A stretch of DNA of 64,000 bases from Cristatella mucedo (lineage: Eukaryota; Bryozoa; Phylactolaemata; Cristatellidae), in contig WPIO01000005.1 of the NCBI GenBank assembly GCA_009760855.2, forward strand, positions 2,593,501-2,657,500, given 5' to 3'. This document shows, one piece after another, positions 1-11,109 of the stretch; positions within the stretch are counted from its first letter, which is position 1; each line of letters begins with the position of its first letter. Under the pieces are notes generated by a model that saw nothing but the letters and a program-made list of their open reading frames with translations, was not told the DNA's origin and did no database searches. A program made the translations under genes and the position numbers.

Positions 1-45
1 CTACTGGCATGTGCAATCAGGCGATTACAGCTGGTGCAAAAATCA
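1..45 (+). mobile_element. LINE group 1 fragment (internal)
   Basis: The first 45 bases match the segment at 5211-5255 and 39582-39620, where the LINE group 1 protein reads a leucine-rich stretch before NSAARLVCRE. Similarity stops after the GGTGCAAAA word. It is a truncated piece cut by the window edge. Confidence 0.6.
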
Positions 46-55
46 ATAGCCGGAT

Positions 56-1525
56 GGAAGCTCCGTGTAGTTCCGTTGGTAAACCCGACACAAGGCTTGC
101 AAAGCCAGAATTCATGATTCAGTTCGAAAGAACAGAGATGGCTGCTGGTAATATGATGAATGCTATGGTTAGTGCGATGCAGATTTCAACTCCGCGGCTG
201 TCGAATATGCAGCTCCACTTATAAGATGTGATTCTACTGAGGTAATCTCGCTCTTTGCTGTTGATGGGCTTCACTAACGTCAGTTGGTATGCAAGCACTC
301 GCATGTGTTGCTGCAACAAATACGATTCCTGAACCATGCTTTGAGGCTCCAGGACCAGACGCTTTTGTCATGGGTCCGCACGGACTTGCTCTTTCACGTA
401 AGTTGTGTTTGTGATAAAGGACTTAGGTTCAGAAGTAGCAAACGGGAGTGGATAGGCAGAGTAAAGGAGGTATGACTGAAAAACGTAGAACCACTGCTCG
501 CTGATTTAATCGGACTGGTAAGTGAATGTATGTCGGTAGATATACCAGAGTTAATAACTTAAGAAATACAATTGCTGAATATAAAGTAAACACAGGCTAT
601 GCAGCTTGTTGGCACCGATGATTCAATGGGTTTATTTGGTGCAGAATTCTTTTTTTTTCTGACGGGGCTAGAAACTCAGCTAGAGCATTATTAATTTTCG
701 TAGCGCATTTTTTCTTAGTTGAATTCAATAAGTGTATATTAAAAAAAGGACTACATTGTTTTTCTAAATGAGGATCAAATTTTAGTCAGTAAGGAGGGAA
801 TTTGTGTTAGACAAGCTGAACGATGCCTGTCATAGGAAGTATTGTCGGCGCTATCACGACTATCCAAAATAACAGCTTTAATTTCCGTCTAGTGTAGTGC
901 CAGAGGCTTACAAGTGAGGCCAAAGGTAAATAACTTCCAGGAACCTTAAAGAATCGTCGTTGAACTTTCTGAAAAGTGTACACTTGAAATATTAGTTGTG
1001 AATTAACCGTGAGAGGGACGTTTTTCTTAGCAGAGTTTGAAGAGAAGCCGTTGACCCCGTGCAATGTCCTTGAAGGTCGAGGTTTAGCTCTCCACCAAAA
1101 TTCCGGCAACAACATTAGTGCCACTGCATGACTAAAGACGCAACATGTGGAAATACATGGGCAGGTATTCGCAATGCTGCCTACATTTAAATTAAAGCTC
1201 GGCCTCTGATGGTGAGCTCCAGGCGATGTATTTAGTGAACACTTTCTCCACACGTTGTCTCAAAACTTGACATGTATCAGACTGCCGGTGGCAGAATTTG
1301 CAGGTCAACTTGAGAAGACCGTCCCAAAGCATTCGCAATTATCCAGACAGCTCTCCGTTTTTCGTGAAGGCCAATGCTGCGAAGGTGTGGTGTGCCTGTC
1401 TTATATACGAACACATACCTAGTCAAATTGACTTAAAAAAACATCGTCTACTAATCGAATACACCTCTCACAATCAGCACCGCTAGGATGCAAGAAATGC
1501 TGGCTGAGCGACTCATTTCGACATT
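56..1525. other. No recognised gene
   Basis: I see no conserved coding signal here. The longest open frame is 807-1253 on the minus strand (about 148 codons, possibly random). It lies downstream of the proposed end of copy B, so it may include 3' UTR. A possible minus-strand AATAAA occurs near 630. Confidence 0.3.
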
Positions 1526-1679
1526 TCACACACGCTGTGGCATCTCAGCAGCAGAGGCTTCTCCGTCTTCGGTGCTCACCAGAGCAATCTCTCTAGAGCT
1601 CGGCCGTCCTAGAATGGGTGACACCAGGGAAGACGACACCGTAGCAACAGCCTACAGGCGTATTCGAAGAGCAGCGAGC
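1526..1679 (-). pseudogene. Candidate terminal exon of SLC18B1-like copy B (C-terminal tail, frame slipped)
   Basis: After an AG at 1681-1680 one frame reads GSLLFEYACRLLLRC. This resembles the end of the last span and the EY-S/C-R tail seen in SLC18B1 proteins. A second frame then reads SSREIALVSTEDGEASAAEM and stops at TGA 1528-1526, resembling the acidic STEEE-type tail of the family. The two halves are in different frames. The first frame also does not join the phase 0 end of the exon at 2153-2321. Either this is a decayed exon with a one-base indel, or the resemblance is chance. It lies about 470 bp downstream of the span 11-12 exon on the same strand, where a terminal exon is expected. 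Confidence 0.38.
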
Positions 1680-2152
1680 CTCGATGCGAGATTTGTAAGA
1701 AGGGAAATTTTATGTTAAACGAGGGAGCTTTGCCGTCCTGGTCTACTCGGTGCGAGTTACCAGTGAGGAGGATTTACCCTAAGCGAGCACCGATCTCAGG
1801 ATGTAACCCAAGCAAGTACCGCGAGCAGTAACTGCAATAGAAATCGCAGTAATCGATTAGCTTTCGCCGCCCACGAGAGAAAAAAAGGAGCTCGGAGCCG
1901 CGTGCTGAGGCGGAAGCTGCATCTGCGACTGCAAGCTGAGGTGACTGCCTTGCCGACTGATTAAACTGATGGGCTTCGTCGGGCTCATTAGCCGGAATGA
2001 GCCGGGCACAGCCCCGCCTAAGCCGTGCGAGAGCCATCGGCCGAGCTGGCTTTGCGTCAAGGCAGTGGCCCCACTAAGACTGGCTCACCACTCTCAAACA
2101 TCGTGGAGACTCGCGGGCAAGGACCAGGGCACTGGGTTCGGCGGGCCGTTAC

Positions 2153-2321
2153 CATAGTAAGCGCCAGGCCGGCGAAGCATGTGGCCGTCCAGGCGAATCC
2201 GATTTTCTCGGTCAGGTAGCCCCCAGCTGACGGTCCGACGAACGCCCCGAGTGCAGAGCCGGAGCACAGCAGGCCGCCGACCATGCCGTACGTTTGCACG
2301 TTGTCCGGGTGGCCGTTCTTT
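2153..2321 (-). CDS. SLC18B1-like: SLC18B1-like copy B, exon for transmembrane spans 11-12
   Basis: This 169-bp exon has an acceptor TTTTTCTAG and a donor ATG|GTAACG, with one leading base plus 56 codons. That length and phase equal the copy A exon at 30073-30241. It reads KNGHPDNVQTYGMVGGLLCS, then GAFVGPSAGGYLTEKIGFAW and TATCFAGLALTM. The loop before span 11, the GAF-x-GP-x-x-GG motif and the EKIGF-W motif are typical of SLC18B1 proteins. It is open and undamaged. Its base composition is clearly more GC-rich than its surroundings. The nearest recognised upstream exon of the copy is 12.4 kb away at 14.7 kb, and the central exons were not found, so the copy may be internally deleted. Confidence 0.82.
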
Positions 2322-3105
2322 CTAGAAAAATTAGATCTGGCTTCAAAGATAGGATCGTAAGCCCTTGTGACTTCGGGACTGAGATAAGATCTAGGGCTGC
2401 AATGCAACTCTTGCATCGCCTTGAGTCGCATGAGATCGGTGAAGAGCCAACTTCCGTAGGCGGAGATTATTACGAATGGTGGAGCTCGAAGCCAGCTCAG
2501 TTTTTACGGCAAGCTTAGTGTGGCTAATCAGTTTGTCATAGCATAGCTCTGGACCTCAAAAGTTATAATGAAAAGGGGCTTGGATCCGGAAATCTGGGCC
2601 ACGAGCCGAGGGAAGTACATAAAATAGCCGTCACCTTTGTTTGTTGCTTGCTGAGAATTCGGCTTGCACCTTGGGCGGAAAAGGCGACAGGTATGAACCA
2701 GTGTTCTACACAAGTTACGCATTACCGTTGGTCAGTGAGAGCGAGGGCAAGGCCCTCGAGTAATTGACCGGCTAGCCACTTCTGTGTCAAGTAAATACTA
2801 AGGAGGTGGTACAAAGGTCTCGCGAAGTGACCTCAGTCATTCACAGAAGTACGGCTCGTGCACTTCGGCTCCCGAGTGATGGTCGGGAACGACAGACAAG
2901 TGAGTCATAGCATAGTGTGGCAGCTCTCCAAGGACAGAATGCTTACTGAACCAGATGTTCCAGTCTCCCATAGTTGAGGGCTCACTTCTACCGATATTGC
3001 TTGACAGAATCAGTGTTCATTCGTTCAAGCTGCAAGCGCTCTAACTTGCAAGCTAAACCTCTTTTACCTCGGAGTAAACCTTTCTATTTTCAGTTATATC
3101 ACTAC
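2322..3105. other. No recognised gene
   Basis: This is DNA upstream of the copy B span 11-12 exon. The exon frame stays open upstream to about 2431, but this adds no family-like residues. A short minus frame at 2528-2722 is unrecognised. Confidence 0.3.
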
Positions 3106-3290
3106 GTGCAGTGGGCCTCTGGGTCTTCGCCGGGGGGGGGGCGAGTTGAGAGCCAGCTCCTTACGACCCAGGTCGTGGGTTCGAGCCCTGCAGTGGGCGA
3201 TCCTTCATTGCTCGCTGCAAGCGAATGAGGCTGCTGAATCAGCTAAGCCTGTGCGACGTAATTGGATAATGACGAGCCGCTGGAAAAATC
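3106..3290 (+). mobile_element. SINE family 1 (tRNA-derived)
   Basis: It has a B-box-like GTGGGTTCGAGCC at about 3177, then the family core GCAGTGGGCGATCC and the tail GAATGAGGCTGCTGAATCAGC. Related copies lie at 13.27, 14.11, 29.31, 37.29, 59.15 and 63.37 kb. The head carries a G10 run and is divergent. Confidence 0.6.
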
Positions 3291-3408
3291 AAGCAAGAAA
3301 GAACATGTCATTAAGGGAAGCAGTGGTGCGAAGGTATTTTGTCGTTTTCTTAAGCATCAGCGATAAGCTTTTAAGAATGTCAATGGTCACGTCCAGTTAC
3401 ACTAGATG

Positions 3409-3545
3409 CAATAATAATAATAATAATAAATAATTCATTTGTATAGCGCCCCAAGAGAACTTAATCTCTATTCAGGTGCTTCACAATTGCCTCAGGGCTC
3501 GAGCCCACGACCTCAGCTAGGCCTTGGTTGGGACGCAATAGGTTT
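3409..3545 (-). mobile_element. SINE family 2 (tRNA-derived) with (AAT)n tail
   Basis: Read on the minus strand, a tRNA-like head (GGTCGTGGGCTCGAGCCC) is followed by GTGAAGCACC, AGATTAAGTTCTCTTGGGGC and GCTATACAAATG, then (ATT)n. The tail hairpin matches the LINE group 1 3' end. Other copies are at 28.9, 40.86 and 62.72 kb. Confidence 0.6.
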
Positions 3546-3554
3546 TCCGATTTA

Positions 3555-3660
3555 CCAGCCTCATTTGCACAGCGGCAGAAGAGCTTTAACGGCTGTTATC
3601 GCCGCTTGCAGTGGGCAATCAAATTCACGACTTCGGTCACGAAGAGCGGGCACTTTATCT
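3555..3660 (-). mobile_element. SINE family 1, partial
   Basis: The minus strand carries the family 1 tail (GCCGTTAAAGCTCTTCTGCC, then GCAAATGAGGCTG) and part of the B-box side. The head is lost. Confidence 0.55.
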
Positions 3661-5174
3661 CCTCGGCTAAGAACCAGGGGCCAAAGTAGTTCTCTTGATG
3701 CCTCCATAAGTTAAATCCCTTCATTTTTTTCTCTATCACACATGCGTGAACAACCTCCTATTGGGCATTCACATCACACCGTACCCCCCTCCTATGACTC
3801 AATGCCCTGTGGATAACGTCATTTATTAGGACTTTCAGGATTTGCTGCAACAGCAGCGTTGCTAACGGCTACATCGTGGCAAGTTCTATTGGAAATGAGT
3901 GCTTAATAGCTTCGCGGGCTATCGGTTAAGACTTTCGGTCATGATCAACGTATAGTCTCGTTCGCAAACTATATCTGTTGCACACTCTTTTTACCCTCAG
4001 TTGAAGACCTGGGGCGTGTTCTGAAAAAATGCTTGTTTTGTAAAGTGCAGCACCTCATCAAAGTTGAGTGTGCCTAACTTGAAATAATTGGTGCAGCTAA
4101 CAGGTCTTATACCAAGCAGTGCTGTCCAGGATACATTCAAATGCAACGTGTTACTTACATTGCTGCATTTAGTGTAAGCTGATAGGGTGGCAGCCATGTA
4201 CTAACGATACCAACTTCCAGTAAGGCTACGGATAATACAAGCAGCCAGGTAGACCTATAACAAAGAAAACAACTTGAGAAACAGGGAAGATGTTAGACAC
4301 GGCAATCATTAGTCAATATTTCTGTGGAAAAATCATTAATTAAATTATCGTGGGTATTTTAGATTAGTCGATTGTGGGAATCATGCAAGCCTACTTGCTT
4401 TGAAATAAATGGAAAGACTGGACTTGGCCCGAGTGTGAGAAGGCTCACAGTACCAACAGCACATCCAGTAGATATAATCAGTTTCAACTTGTCGCCCCCA
4501 CTGGAAATTATAAATTACTTTGAACAATTTTGAGGTCCGCAGGGTGCACATGGCTATAACATACAAGAGCCAACAAGTCAGAACGTTTCGCGTGGTAGAA
4601 TACATTGACGTGTAGCTGAAGCAAGTTGGATGTAGGACATGTTAAACTGGGTCACTTCGAACGTAGCTGCTTGCTCTTCCAGAGCGGCTGTGAACAATTT
4701 AACAATTTCATCATTGGCAGGTGTAATTCTATACTGTATTTACCAAAACTCTGCAGCAAATTTTCCAAGTCTTACCTTTTTGTCTTGCCGGCCACGAATA
4801 TCACTCGTACTAAGCGATTATTCAGAAACGACAGTCGAATCGTTATAATATAAGCCTGAGCAAGTTTTGATTGTAATTAATTAGAACTCCAGTTAACGTT
4901 GATAAAGACCCAACAAGTCACAGCGTTTATAAATACAGCTGTTTATAAGCAGTTATGAACCTCCACCTTAAAGAGGAGAGTTGTCGTCGCTCTGCTTCCG
5001 CATTAACGCTTATCGGTAGCCTATCGATAGCCACCTAGCTTCTATCCTCTGGCAAACCAGGCTAACCAGGTTAACGTGGGAATGCGTGGCGACAGTGGTC
5101 GCGCCGCTCTGGCTCCTGCCGTGGTCGTCCCGAGACAAACGGTCCACGCCCGATTTGGCTCGCTCAGTATTTAA
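3661..5174. other. No recognised gene
   Basis: This is AT-rich unique-looking sequence. Open frames here are 60-75 codons with no family-like motif. The last 100 bp before 5175 are GC-rich without a recognised origin. Confidence 0.3.
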
Positions 5175-5873
5175 TCCCGTCTCGATTTCTGTAACTCACT
5201 GCTTGCTGGCCTACCGGCGTGTGCAATCAGGCTCTTACAGCTGGTGCAAAACTCTGCAGCTAGGCTTGTCTGTCGTGAGCGTCACCGTCGCCATATCACA
5301 CCACTTCTCGCCGACCTGCACTGGCTTCCAGTCAAGCAACGGATCGAAGTCAAGGTTTCGTCGCTCACTTTTAGGTCACTTCATTCTTTGGCTCCAGTCA
5401 ATGTCTCAGATCTACTCCCCTACCAGGCCAAGCATCGCACCACCCGCTTTTTGGAATCCAACAGCCTCCAAATACCACGTACAAACCTCAAATCCTTTGG
5501 AGACCGTGCATTTAGTTCGTATGCTCCAAAAGCCTGGAACTCCCTCCCGACCTGCGTCAGAACATCCCCAGACTTGACCACATTTAAAAAGAACTTGAAA
5601 ACACACCTATTTAGGACAGCACTTTGAGGGTGCATGTGATTTGTCCTTCATGTGCTTATGCGATCTGACGTTGTGCATGCTGCCACTAAACACGTTTGCA
5701 TGCTTACTCTGTGCATGTCACCGCTAACCATGTTTTTCATGTTGTTCATCAAGCATGATATTACTCACCCTTCAATCGCGTTTCCCTTTGCGGCAAATTT
5801 AAAGCGCCTAGAAAGAGATTGAGTTCTCTGAGGGCACTTTATCAAGTGATTATTATTATCATTATAATTATTT
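5175..5873 (+). mobile_element. LINE group 1 (L2/CR1-like), 5'-truncated, with 3' hairpin and (ATT)n tail
   Basis: The frame 5244-5627 (127 codons) is the C-terminal end of the reverse transcriptase ORF. It reads NSAARLVCRERHRRHITPLL, ADLHWLPVKQRI and later AFSSYAPKAWNSLP, ending at TGA. The roughly 240-bp 3' UTR ends in a hairpin (AAAGCGCC ... GGGCACTTTAT) and a short ATT-rich tail. This is the best-preserved copy of the 3' coding part in the window. It contains no polymerase catalytic core. Confidence 0.85.
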
Positions 5874-5875
5874 AA

Positions 5876-8800
5876 CGAATAAGCTAAGCTTGCCGATAAA
5901 TAATGGGTATGCGAATTTACTTATGAGGTAAAAAAGCAAAACTGAGAAATATTTTATTCGCAAAAGGAATTCTAGAAAAAGTACATCACACATGCAACTA
6001 AGTAATCTACGTATCTCAAGCTTTGTGATAAGTGATTTAAAGAAGCCTTTTTGTGTAAGTAGTTTCATCTTCATTTGAGGCAACATCATTTGATTCACTT
6101 TCCATAACACGCTCCCAGTCTTTGGGATTGTGATGGCTAATGACAAACTTTAATAGGAGCAATTCAACTTAACAAGGCAATGCCACTTATAGGATACCCT
6201 TACTGCTAATGGTAATGTGACTAGCACCTTAAGTACTAGCTGAAAAAACTTATCAAGGTGAGTTAAATTTCGGGCGTTTCTTAAGGGGAGCAGCAACGAT
6301 GAACACGGACTGGCAGCACACGTGGATCTCAATGACAGAACAAAGCGAGAAAGAGAGGGAGATTGCGGAAGAGAATGTTTAGCTTGCCATCTTGCGGCGT
6401 GACGGAGGGTAGCAGGACATTCTCGCTTCAATTAGTTGAGATTTCCTTCAAGATACCTTTGCTTTTTAAGCAGATAACAATTAAATAGCCGAATATATCC
6501 TGTGTATTGTAAAATAAGAATTGATAAAAATGATTCAAAAGCTTTAAAAACTAATATTACGCTATAGATCTTCTATAAGCTGACCGCTCCGATTAACCAG
6601 AAGCACGAGCTCACGATTACCGATACGTGGCGATACCGAACATGTTTTATGACACTAAGCCGTCCATGGAAAAGCCACCAAAGCAGCGGCAACTAACGGA
6701 GCGGCATGCGATTCAAACAACATTACCCATGCAAATCCACCAAGTGGCACCCTCTAGTGGACTCTTCGAGCAACTGGTCAGTCTAAAACAAAGAGGAGGC
6801 GGCCGTAAACGGGCTAGGCAATACTAATCTCACTGAAATAGTGCTTGCAGCTCTAGTAGCTAAAGTGCACGCTCATATAACAGTGAAAGAATTGCGAGAG
6901 ATAAGTAAGTTTTGGCTAGCTATAATTTAACAATCTTCGTACTGCAACCTTCGGATCAGCCGCCTGCAGTAATTCTATGGCGTGAACATTAAAAAATCGG
7001 TTGAACATGGCATTAGGCAGCTGAGCCGATTGAACCCAGTAGGGGGTGGTAAGGTCTGATCGTCTGCCAAACAGCTGACCCAGTTCCGTCAAGATACCGA
7101 TATCTGTTTTCGATCCTAATGGCCCCGTGTGGCGCTGGTAGCTTAAATTGTTGAACTAAACAAAAGATGGGTCTTTGGAACTGATAAACCAGCTTCAAGC
7201 AGAGTTCAAAGCATTTTTTGCGTTGCCAAACTGTTTGCTTGAAATGATATATTTGCGCCAGGAGTCGAATTATTGAACACAATCTAACCTTACTCTGGTA
7301 ATGCTATTTCCGGATGCTAGACTTGTAAAAGTAAGAATTTATTTGTAATCACGTTGACTAAGCGAGCCCTAAAAATTAGTGAGCTAAGGCGCTCGAGAGC
7401 CTGCGGCTGATTTATTCTCACATTTTTGGGAATTAAATAGCATCAAAATTTGAAAATGTATCCCACTTGGCGTTTATTTACCGTGTTTTAACGATCATAG
7501 GCAGCACAAAAAACGGATAGCCTTGCCCACTGGTTGCAGAGAAACTAAATTCAGTACGTTCACTTTCCAAAGATTCCTACTAATGCATTTAGGGCTATTA
7601 GTTATCCCATTGCTGTGGGGAATTTCATCTTGAGAATACGGCAAGCTATCGGTGAATCGCTTGGTTTGGAGCAGCTTGGCGCACAATCATTGCTGACAGG
7701 AAAACGAACGTCGTTTTTTGCGATATTGAGATATGACATTCAAAGGTGAGCAGGATATGGAGCGAATTTGCGGCCACGAGCTTTTAGTTGTTCACACTCG
7801 TATTTTCTTAGTAAGGCTGACAAGTTTTACCAAATGATCATGCCTGGATGTAAACTGCCACAATCACTCCTACGTTTTTTGAGTTCGAATATCAGGCTTC
7901 TTGAAGATTCGCATACAATTTTCCGGGTAGAATTTAAGACTGTTAGAATTGAACACTTTAAAATCTGCACGTGGAGGGATTTTTAATATTTACGTATATC
8001 TACATATATATTTAACAGCTTTATTCAAATTTTTCTCTAAATGTCGATGCGATTTTATTTGACTAAGGACAAGGTTGATAAAGAAGAAAGCTTAGGACAC
8101 CTCACCGTATGCTTCTTCACTAGGCACTGCAAACCTTTCGCTTGGTCAGACGAAAAATCCTAATAATTCTTGAGGACCGCACGAATACGCATCCGGATCG
8201 CCGCGCTGCTCACGAGTTCAAATATTCTGAAATAACCAATGCTAAATTGACAGCCGGTTAATATATCGCATGCAATTTAGTTTAATATGTTTGTGTGTGG
8301 TACTATTTAGCTGACTCGGATGCTGACGAGACCATTGTCAGGCTTATTAGAAGATTCACAACGTTGATTTATTTAAATTTGTGCAAGGATTAACAAATCA
8401 TGGCTCATTATTAAGATTAGCGTAAAATGGTCTTAGACGGCATTTACAAAGTAATCACTTTCCTAGCATTTTAACTTGTCATCTGACCAGTGATACAATT
8501 TACAATTTCGATAAGCATAAGCACTAATCCTGTATACGGCTCAAATACTAAGAGAAGCAGATACATTTTCAATTGACTTAAACTGTTTCCAATCGGAAGA
8601 TTTCTTGACCTCAATATCGTGTGAGTTCAAGGACATGGGATATCTGAAGGCACGTTCTCAATCAGATTTGAGGCGCGTTAAAGGTACAGCACAGCGACTT
8701 CAGTCAGAGGGGCTGACAGAGCAGTTCGATGCTAGAATATAAAGTATCAATGATACGAAATCATACTATTTATAGTTCCTTATCTGTATGTAAACATAAG

Positions 8801-9314
8801 ACAACTCAATAGTTATTCAAATGCTTACTAAATCACTACAAATGAATCGATACCTAAGCGCTAGCGACACGAACGGAATTAAGTATCCAGCAGCAACCAA
8901 ATATTATACTGGGGCTAGCAAGCTAAAGCAAACATGACGACACTCATTGCCTAGGATGACTACGATCTCTAGCTTGTACGATTACTGAATCAGATACATA
9001 ACTTAACATAACATTTCATAACATATAAATAATAGCAGGCCGATCACACACAAGCAACAAAAGACTACTTCACCAGGGCAAACGGAAAGCTGTCCGGAAC
9101 AGATGCGCTTTCGATGAGACTTGAAAGACGCTAGTTCGTTACAAGCCGTGTCTATAGACAGAAGCTCCATGCTTTCCAGGCACACGAACTAAAGGCACTA
9201 TTACCAAGTAAGTCTTTCAATTTAGTGCGAGGGGCAGCGAGTGAACTAGTTGCTGAGGAGCAGGTGCTGGGAGAGCACATTGAAGGAGCAACAAGGTCGG
9301 ATAGGTAGGCTGGT
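5876..9314. other. No recognised gene (3.4 kb)
   Basis: This is AT-rich sequence, assumed to be intron of copy B or spacer. I searched the minus strand for the missing central exons of copy B and found no stretch resembling the copy A peptides. Confidence 0.3.
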
Positions 9315-9620
9315 GCAAGCTATTGGAGGAGCTTGTAAGCCAGGCTGACGATCTTAAAATCTATTTGATGCTCAATAGAAAGCCTATACAGCTCAAATAC
9401 TAGTGGGGTAATGTGACAGCTATGCCTTTGATGGCAGACCAGACGAGCCATTGAGGTTCGCAGCAGTTGCAGTAGGCTGGAGCAAGAGAATGTAGGGACA
9501 CAAGTGAGTGATGGAAATGTTAACTCAAAACACATCATATTGGACGGCTACTGAATGTCTGTGAGAAGTGGTGTACCGCAGCAGCTGCGAATCGCAACTG
9601 CCATTTTAGCTGTCGTGAAC
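9315..9620 (-). mobile_element. LINE group 1 fragment
   Basis: On the minus strand the frame 9538-9320 reads ARLVCHQRHSCHITPLVFEL, a divergent form of the group 1 C-terminal domain. A second, shorter piece follows to about 9620. The 3' hairpin is missing. Confidence 0.65.
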
Positions 9621-10674
9621 ATCGCAACTTCACCGCAACTTGCTAGGTTCACGACAGACGAATCTACTAGTGTTTTTACGAACCAGCTATCGGCATGTTA
9701 TCGCAAGGGCAGGAAAACCTACACGTAGCAAGTTACAGAAGTACAGACGAGATTTCAGATATGCAAAGACTACCTCAGATACGGTATCATTATCTAAGCA
9801 GGCCAAATTGCCAATGATACATTATTGAAAGTAAACAGACTTTCCGAGGAGTGGTAATGGTCAACTAGTGTGAGGTCACGTTTAAAAAGAATATAAAGAT
9901 ACCGGACCGAGGCCACAAATGATAAGCTGGTTGAAACTATTTTGAGGGTTAGGCTTTTGAGTTACTGGGAGAAACAAAATTTTGCCAAAGCCATTAAGTT
10001 GCTTTTATAACTATTTCTTTCGAGAAAGTCTGTAGCTCTATTCAAGTTCGAAAGTCAGCATAAAAAACTCTAAGAAGCATTTAAGAGGTGGAAGGCAGGG
10101 GAATAAAAGCTTCGGATCAACTTTGAGTCATCGGAATGAGAATGAAAGACACACTGGAGATTTCATAATTTATTAAATACACCCAGAGGCGATAATTAAA
10201 GCCAAAGAGAATAATTTCTAAACCTAAGCAAGGCCAAAATCCTTCAAACGTCCGAGTCTTAGGTGGGGCTTGCAAAAATGGGCGCTAGCTTTGCTGAAAT
10301 TAGGTTGTGAGTTACGGACAATAATTTGAAAATTTAAATCAGGTTATGGAAATGAACCTTTCTAACAGGCACCATTTCAACCGTAGCTGGGAAATATAAA
10401 TTTGAGCTGCAATGTATAAATGTGGAAATAGTAACAGTAATTAATTTATTTCATCTTCAATAGTATGACTAGCATAGATATTTCTATGGAGCTGGGTCAT
10501 GCCAACTCTGCGAGTATACATCAATACCTTGACTTTAGAGTTCCAATCATTTGGTACACCTTTGAGTGTACATGAGGAGGTAAACGTGTAGTACTGGTTC
10601 ATTAGCGTATGAGCTTGCTTTTACGCTAATGATCCAATATAAACGTAGCAGTATAAACATAATATATATTATTT
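9621..10674. other. No recognised gene
   Basis: AT-rich sequence with no conserved signal seen. A small inverted GCTTTTACGC/GCGTATGAGC-like pair near 10600 is not convincing. Confidence 0.25.
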
Positions 10675-10803
10675 TTTTCAAGCATGATTTTACTTACTAT
10701 TCTATTGCCTATCACTTTGCAGCAAATGTAAAGCGCCTATAAAGAGATTAAGTTCTCTGAGGGCGTTTTATCAAGTGCAATATTATTATTATTATTATTA
10801 TTA
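10675..10803 (+). mobile_element. LINE group 1 3' end only
   Basis: It shares CAAGCATGATTTTACTTACT, then AAAGCGCCTATAAAGAGATT and TTCTCTGAGGGCGTTTTATC, followed by (ATT)6. It is a solo 3' UTR from an extremely 5'-truncated insertion. Confidence 0.75.
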
Positions 10804-11109
10804 GGCAATTATTACTTGGTTGTTCAAAGGCCAAATAAATCCCCAACAATTATTTAAGATATAATACTCACTTGGCAAGTTTATCTCTATTCGTGGCTAT
10901 TCTCCACGTTTAGCCATGCTCGCAACTCATTGCTTTGGGATATACCTATATATATTATAGTAGCCCCAGCTTGCTCATAGAAATCATCAGGACCTTATAT
11001 AGTGTGCCGTGAATTACCTGACAAGTATGGTCTAAATAGCTTGAAAATTAAACTGTTGCACTTTGAAAGCCGCTGAATTAAATCCAAAGAGAATTGGATG
11101 TTCGCATAG

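Noticed and set aside
807..1253. 148-codon minus-strand frame
   Set aside because: No motif, no splice context and no repeat in related copies; likely chance.
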